This document shows positions 59,786 to 64,000 of a DNA stretch of 64,000 nucleotides, in pieces; within the stretch, counting starts at the first letter, position 1, and each line of letters begins with the position of its first letter. The notes beneath the pieces are model-generated. The model made no database searches, was not told the DNA's origin, and saw only the letters and a list, made by a program, of their open reading frames with translations. The stretch lies in NCBI RefSeq assembly GCF_946223165.1, contig NZ_CAMIBP010000002.1:1-64000 (forward strand), given 5' to 3'. The position numbers and the translations under genes were made by a program. This stretch comes from an uncultured Corynebacterium sp. GTDB taxonomy: Bacteria > Actinomycetota > Actinomycetes > Mycobacteriales > Mycobacteriaceae.

Positions 59786-60703
59786 CTACGCCAGCGCGGC
59801 CAGCGCCTGCTCCACAGTGTCCCCGGTGGCGTCGAGCCAGGCGATACGGGGGTCCCGGTTGAACCACGAGCGCTGGCGTCGCACATAGCGGCGGGTGCCC
59901 GTGATCGTGCGTTCGACCGCCTCGTCCCACGTAAGCTTCCCGCGCTGGGCCTGGAAGACCTGGGCGTAGCCGATGGCGCGTCCGGCCGTGGACTCGGCCA
60001 CGAGGCCCTGGGCTTGGAGCCGCTCCACCTCGTCGACAAGCCCACGCTCGAACATGAGCCGCGTGCGCAGCTCGATGCGGGGGTTGAGCCAGCCGGACTC
60101 CGTCCGCAACCCCAGCATGCGCGTTCCCCAGCGGGGTGGAGCGTCCTTGGGCGGCTGGCTGGCCTGGAATGGCTTGCCAGTGAGTTCGATGACCTCCAAC
60201 GCGCGGACGGTGCGCCGCGGATCCTTGTCCTCGATGATGGCGGCCGCCTGTGGGTCAACCTCCGCGAGCTCGCGGTGCAGGGCGTCGACGCCGATCTCGG
60301 CCAGCCGAGCCTCCCAGCGCGCGCGGACCTGTGGATCCGTGGGCGGGAACTGCCAGTCATCCACGAGGGCCTGCACGTACAGCATGGAGCCGCCAACCAA
60401 GATGGGGGTCTTGCCGCGGGCCATGATGTCCTCAACGTCGGCGATGGCGTCACGTTGGTAGCGCGCCACGGACGCGGTCTCCGTCACGTCCCAGACGTCG
60501 AGCTGATGGTGCGGGATGCCTTCGCGTTCCTCGACGCTGAGTTTGGCGGTTCCGATGTCCATGCCGCGGTAGAGCTGCATGGAGTCCACGTTGACTACTT
60601 CCCCATCGAAACGGTGGGCCAGGGCCACGCCGAGGGCAGACTTGCCCGACGCGGTGGGGCCGACGACGGCGATGGGCGTGGGGCCGGGCTGGGCGATGCT
60701 CAT
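59786..60703 (-). CDS. miaA: tRNA dimethylallyltransferase
   Basis: The 305-residue MiaA adds a dimethylallyl group to N6 of A37 in tRNAs that read UNN codons. It has the P-loop GPTASGKS (15-22), DSMQLYRGMDIGTAK, GGSMLYVQAL and the C-terminal RRQRSWF motif. GGAGG lies 8 nt before ATG 60703, and the start overlaps the upstream gene stop as TGATG. Confidence 0.95.
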   Translation of the reverse strand: MSIAQPGPTPIAVVGPTASGKSALGVALAHRFDGEVVNVDSMQLYRGMDIGTAKLSVEEREGIPHHQLDVWDVTETASVARYQRDAIADVEDIMARGKTPILVGGSMLYVQALVDDWQFPPTDPQVRARWEARLAEIGVDALHRELAEVDPQAAAIIEDKDPRRTVRALEVIELTGKPFQASQPPKDAPPRWGTRMLGLRTESGWLNPRIELRTRLMFERGLVDEVERLQAQGLVAESTAGRAIGYAQVFQAQRGKLTWDEAVERTITGTRRYVRRQRSWFNRDPRIAWLDATGDTVEQALAALA

Positions 60704-61347
60704 CACGCCACCTCCCAGCGCGCGACATAACGCCCTACCCCGGTGGTGGCGTCGGCGTCCACGAGTTCAGTCGCGAGCAGGCGTCCCGCCGTGTCCAGCT
60801 CCTTGCGCAGCGCGGCGAGCTCGAGCCAGAGCTCGGGCTCGACGATGCCAGCCTCGCGCAGGCGGTCAGCGTCCGGCGCGCTGTCCCCGTCCCCATCCGG
60901 CGCCCCGCGATCAGGCGCCCCGCCGCCGCTAGCGGATACCCCCAGCAACTCCTGGCACCAGGTATGTGCCCACGAGCCGTGGTCGAGCAGCGCCAGAGGC
61001 GCGCGCGGGGTGAGCCCGGCGCTGCCGTCGAGCACGAGGATCGTGTCGCGATCCAGCTGCCCGATGCGTGCGCGCGCATCACAGATCGCAGTCTCCGGAA
61101 AGAGGTAGCGCGCCACGAGCTCGGGCAGGTGATGTCCGCCGCCTACCGTGACGCTTGGTGCGCCCCACGCCCCCAAGGAGCCGGCGTGAGCGGTGTACCA
61201 GCGCTCATCTCGCGAGGACACGAGGTCAACGGGGCCGCGCGGAGACAGGCCCCGGGCGGCGGCGCGGACGCGCGCCGAGGCGACATCGGCAGGCGCGAGC
61301 TCCCGGACGAGCGCCGGGCTGCCAGGAACGATGAGAAGTTGGGTCAT
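60703..61347 (-). CDS. Conserved hypothetical protein upstream of miaA (Rv2728c-like)
   Basis: The 214-residue protein has an N-terminal IVPGSPALVREL segment, a VTVGGGHHLPELVARYLFP segment and a conserved LDHGSWAHTWCQELLGV segment. It resembles the class III extradiol-dioxygenase-like fold, also found beside miaA in mycobacteria. No activity is known. Its TGA overlaps the miaA ATG. GATAGG lies 7 nt before ATG 61347, a possible leaderless signal. Confidence 0.78.
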   Translation of the reverse strand: MTQLLIVPGSPALVRELAPADVASARVRAAARGLSPRGPVDLVSSRDERWYTAHAGSLGAWGAPSVTVGGGHHLPELVARYLFPETAICDARARIGQLDRDTILVLDGSAGLTPRAPLALLDHGSWAHTWCQELLGVSASGGGAPDRGAPDGDGDSAPDADRLREAGIVEPELWLELAALRKELDTAGRLLATELVDADATTGVGRYVARWEVA

Positions 61348-61469
61348 GACCCGACCTATCTTAGGGAATTACTCAGACAAAGCCGGCTTCGTGCCGGTAA
61401 AGTAGCTCCTGAAGTTTTATCGGCAGCCCGCAAGCGGTGCACGCACATTAACGAAGGACGGTGCATTTC

Positions 61470-62795
61470 ATGACCTCTTCCATCCCGACCCCCGGCAACA
61501 TGCCTAAGCCTGGCCCGCGCCCCGGCGCTACTTCCGCCGCCGCAGCCAAGCCCGTCCCGGTGGCCCCCGGCCCGAAGAATGACCCGTCCAAGTTCGGCCG
61601 CGTCGCAGACGACGGAACCGTGTACGTGACCACCGCCGACGGCGAGCGCGAGATCGGCCAGTGGCAGGCCGGCACCCCGGCCGAGGGCTTGGCCCACTAC
61701 GGCGCGCGCTACGATGATCTGGCCACCGAGGTGGAGCTTCTCGAGGCTCGCCTCAAGGCGCACCCGGGCGAGGCGGACAGCATCAAGAAGACCGCCGCTG
61801 AGCTGCGCGAGACCCTGCCTACCGCCGCCGTCATCGGAGATCTGACCGCACTGGACACCCGCCTGGGCGCCATCATCGAGCACTCCGTGGTCGCGGGTGA
61901 GCAGGCCCAGGCTGACAAGGCGCGCCGCCGCGAGGAGGCCATTGCGGCCAAGGAGAAGCTGGCAGCCGAAGCCGAGAAGCTGGCAGAAAACTCCACCGAT
62001 TGGAAGGCCGCGGGTGATCGCATCCGCGAGATTCTGGAGGAGTGGAAGCAGATCCGCGGCATCGACCGCAAAACGGACGACGGCCTGTGGAAGCGCTACT
62101 CCCGGGCGCGGGACTCCTTCAACCGGCGCCGCGGCTCCCACTTCGCCGAGCTGGACCGCGGCCGCGCCGCCGCCCGCAAGATCAAGGAAGAGCTCGTCGC
62201 CCGCGCGGAGGAGCTCAAGGACTCCACCGACTGGAACGAGACCGCCCGCGCATTCCGCGACCTCATGAGCGAGTGGAAGGCCGCCGGTCGCGCCCCGCGC
62301 GACATCGATGACAAACTGTGGGCCGCCTTCCGCGCCGCGCAGGATCACTTCTTCGACGCCCGCAACGCCATCAACGATGAGCGCGACAAGGAATTCGCCG
62401 CCAACGCTGAGGCCAAGGAGGCCCTGATCGCGGAGTACGACGCGCAGATCGACCCGGAGAAGTCCATCGAGGCCGCTAAAAACAAGCTGCGCGAGCTGCA
62501 GGAGAAGTGGGAAGAGGTGGGCTACGTGCCGCGCGCCCGCGTCCGCGAGTTCGAAGAGAAGATCGAGGCCCTCGAAAAGCGCGTCGCCGACGCCGAATCC
62601 GCCGAGTGGCGCCGCACCGATCCGGAGGCCCAGGCCCGCGTGGCCCAGTTCCAGGCCAAGGTCGATGACTTCACCGCCCAGGCGGAAGCCGCGCAGGCCA
62701 AGGGCAACGCCAAGAAGGCCGAGGAGCTGCGCGCCCAGGCCGCCCAGTGGCAGGAGTGGGCCGACGCCGCGGCCGCTGCCGTCAATGACCAGTAG
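61470..62795 (+). CDS. DUF349 repeat coiled-coil protein
   Basis: The 441-residue protein has a Pro/Ala-rich N-terminus (about 1-40), then a domain with DGTVYVTTADGEREIGQW, then several DUF349 helical repeats (about 170-400, each with WKAAGR/WKQIRG-type cores) rich in Glu, Lys and Ala. The function is unknown. It is divergent from the miaA operon, and the GNAT gene downstream overlaps its end by 11 nt. Confidence 0.87.
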   Translation: MTSSIPTPGNMPKPGPRPGATSAAAAKPVPVAPGPKNDPSKFGRVADDGTVYVTTADGEREIGQWQAGTPAEGLAHYGARYDDLATEVELLEARLKAHPGEADSIKKTAAELRETLPTAAVIGDLTALDTRLGAIIEHSVVAGEQAQADKARRREEAIAAKEKLAAEAEKLAENSTDWKAAGDRIREILEEWKQIRGIDRKTDDGLWKRYSRARDSFNRRRGSHFAELDRGRAAARKIKEELVARAEELKDSTDWNETARAFRDLMSEWKAAGRAPRDIDDKLWAAFRAAQDHFFDARNAINDERDKEFAANAEAKEALIAEYDAQIDPEKSIEAAKNKLRELQEKWEEVGYVPRARVREFEEKIEALEKRVADAESAEWRRTDPEAQARVAQFQAKVDDFTAQAEAAQAKGNAKKAEELRAQAAQWQEWADAAAAAVNDQ

Positions 62796-63933
62796 GTTTC
62801 ACCTCGCGCATATAGATCGGCCGGCACCGTTAGCTTCGGGGGAAGTGGCGGAGCCGGCCGATTGCGTGCGCGCCTTCGTCTTCAGCGCCAACCTGGCCGC
62901 GCAGGAGGCCACGGGTGACACCGCCGCTTCCACCTCGCCGGACCGCGTCCTCAATCGCCTCAAGGGCTCGAGCGAGTCCCGCACGCTGCTCTTCGCCGTC
63001 GTCGAGGGACGCGCGCCGCTGGGCGAGGTGGACGAGCTCGGTGTGCCCCTCATTGCCTCCACTAGCACCGGCACTGGAGCTGGCACGGGCATTGGGCCCA
63101 ACCTAGACTACGCCGGGTTCATCCACATCTCGCTGCCGCTGCTGGAAGAGAAGGATATCGCGGAGATCGAGTGTGTCTTCGGGATGGACTACCTGCCCAT
63201 GCCCGGGGTCCCGCTCGAGCCGGAGGAACGCGAACTAGCGGACTGGATGGGCGCCACCGCGCTTGATCTCACCCGCCGGTTGGGCCGCACGGTCGCCCAG
63301 GTGGGCGTGCTCCACCCCGACGGCACGCCCGACGACTACGACCCGATGGCGGCCACCTATCGCGCGCTCGGGTTCACGTCCCGCTTCACCGAGCACCAGC
63401 TGCTCATCCCCGTGCCGGACAATCCCCCGACCCCGCTGCTGCCCCACGGCGTACGCGCGCACGTGTGGCCCGATTACGACATCGAGGAACAGTTCGTAGA
63501 CCAGGTCCTCGACTTGCTTTCCGTGGCCAGCGCAGACTCCTTCTTCGGCCAGCTCACCGTCGAACCCATCCGCTGGACCCGCGCCCGCCTGGCCGACGCC
63601 CACGCGCGCCTGCGCGATCGCCGGGCCCATACGCTCCTGGTTGGACTCGTGTCTGAGGGCCAGGTCCTGGCGCTGTCCGAGTTCTCCCGCCAGGAGCACG
63701 GCGACCCGGAGGTGGCCGAGTGGACGCTCACCGTCACCCACCGCGACCGGCGCCGCGAGGGTCTGGCCTGGGCCGCGAAGCTGTCCGCGCTGCGCGCCTG
63801 CGTCGATCACTGGCCCGCCGTCGCACGCACCTATACTTCGGTCGCTGCCGCCGATGCCCCCATGGTCACCCTCAGCACCCGCCTCGGCGCCCGGACGCTG
63901 TCGACGTCCTCGGCGTGGGAGCTGCGGCTCTAG
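62785..63933 (+). CDS. GNAT-family N-acetyltransferase
   Basis: The 382-residue protein has two GNAT-like halves. The C-terminal half (about 205-382) shows the acetyl-CoA-type WTLTVTHRDRRREGLAWAAK motif followed by ADAPMVTLSTRLG. The substrate is unknown. ATG 62785 lies inside the end of the DUF349 gene, so it is translated with it. Its stop overlaps a minus-strand frame at the window edge. Confidence 0.83.
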   Translation: MTSRFHLAHIDRPAPLASGEVAEPADCVRAFVFSANLAAQEATGDTAASTSPDRVLNRLKGSSESRTLLFAVVEGRAPLGEVDELGVPLIASTSTGTGAGTGIGPNLDYAGFIHISLPLLEEKDIAEIECVFGMDYLPMPGVPLEPEERELADWMGATALDLTRRLGRTVAQVGVLHPDGTPDDYDPMAATYRALGFTSRFTEHQLLIPVPDNPPTPLLPHGVRAHVWPDYDIEEQFVDQVLDLLSVASADSFFGQLTVEPIRWTRARLADAHARLRDRRAHTLLVGLVSEGQVLALSEFSRQEHGDPEVAEWTLTVTHRDRRREGLAWAAKLSALRACVDHWPAVARTYTSVAAADAPMVTLSTRLGARTLSTSSAWELRL

Positions 63934-64000
63934 TCCGCGCCGTGCTGGCGGCGGTATCGGGCTGCGGCCTGGGCGCGGCGGTCATCGATGAGCAGCGGGT
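63930..64000 (-). CDS. Partial CDS at the window edge, unrecognised
   Basis: On the minus strand an open frame enters from beyond 64000 and stops at TAG (63930-63932). The visible end is LLIDDRRAQAAARYRRQHGAD, 21 or so residues rich in Arg and Ala. The gene would converge with the GNAT gene, sharing the CTAG. Identity cannot be judged from this fragment. Confidence 0.35.
   Translation of the reverse strand, partial: PLLIDDRRAQAAARYRRQHGAD

Noticed and set aside
59776..60453. Long upstream extension of DapF to 509 residues
   Set aside because: The extra N-terminal part is an antisense-like Arg/Ser/Pro-rich translation of miaA in another frame; DapF begins at MKFAKGHGTEND.
1..64000. CRISPR arrays, insertion sequences, integrases or prophage genes
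   Set aside because: Direct repeats seen are short and too few for CRISPR, and no transposase, integrase or phage structural motifs were recognised.

Overview
The window looks like core chromosome of a high-GC Corynebacterium. The evidence is the gene families and their order: a ribD-like gene, aftC and msrB; hemQ; rnd; dxs; dut; suhB, ppgK and sigA; sigB, dtxR and galE; ahpD, ahpC and oxyR; nrdR and divS facing lexA; sugR, ptsI, fruK, ptsF and ptsH; dapF and miaA. From memory, much of this order is shared with C. glutamicum and in part with M. tuberculosis (the Rv2671 to Rv2728c neighbourhood). The species cannot be fixed from the sequence alone. No insertion sequence, prophage, CRISPR array or rRNA operon was seen.

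Layout. 1-490: three tRNAs (Val-GAC partial and Gly-GCC on minus, Val-CAC on plus). 598-13764: cell-wall arabinan, methionine sulfoxide repair, haem, RNA maturation, isoprenoid and dUTP genes mixed with actinobacterial DUFs. 13914-17266: suhB facing ppgK, then the primary sigma factor. 17434-20386: a membrane protein and a helicase coupled to a DUF3039 protein. 20478-26653: a methyltransferase, dtd, sigB, dtxR and galE. 26650-31860: DUF4192, PAC2 and a large DUF3516 helicase. 31861-36900: the least familiar part, with an unrecognised 318-residue protein, a decayed paralog next to an intact 140-residue protein, and an SNF2 helicase coupled to a 93-residue protein. 36918-39330: ahpD and ahpC facing oxyR. 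39384-44509: a membrane protein and hrpA. 44519-46628: SOS and ribonucleotide-reductase control (nrdR, divS, lexA). 47008-53450: sugar phosphotransferase genes. 53658-57059: an effector-binding protein, uraA and hflX. 57276-64000: a Cys/Gly-tailed protein, a membrane protein, dapF, miaA, a DUF349 coiled-coil protein and a GNAT.

How the genes work together. Two sigma factors, four regulators that sense metal, peroxide, DNA damage and sugar (DtxR, OxyR, LexA, SugR), plus NrdR, sit within 32 kb next to their typical targets. PtsI, PtsF, PtsH and FruK form a fructose uptake and phosphorylation route that SugR is expected to control.

Two features stand out. First, at least twelve genes begin 6-8 nt after a -10-like hexamer (mostly TAnnnT), which predicts leaderless mRNAs. 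Second, several small or unusual elements are not explained by standard annotation: a 34-codon ORF with a strong ribosome binding site after msrB, two consecutive stem-loops in the dtxR leader, a tandem paralog remnant near 33.0 kb, and a possible eroded junction between dxs and its convergent neighbour.
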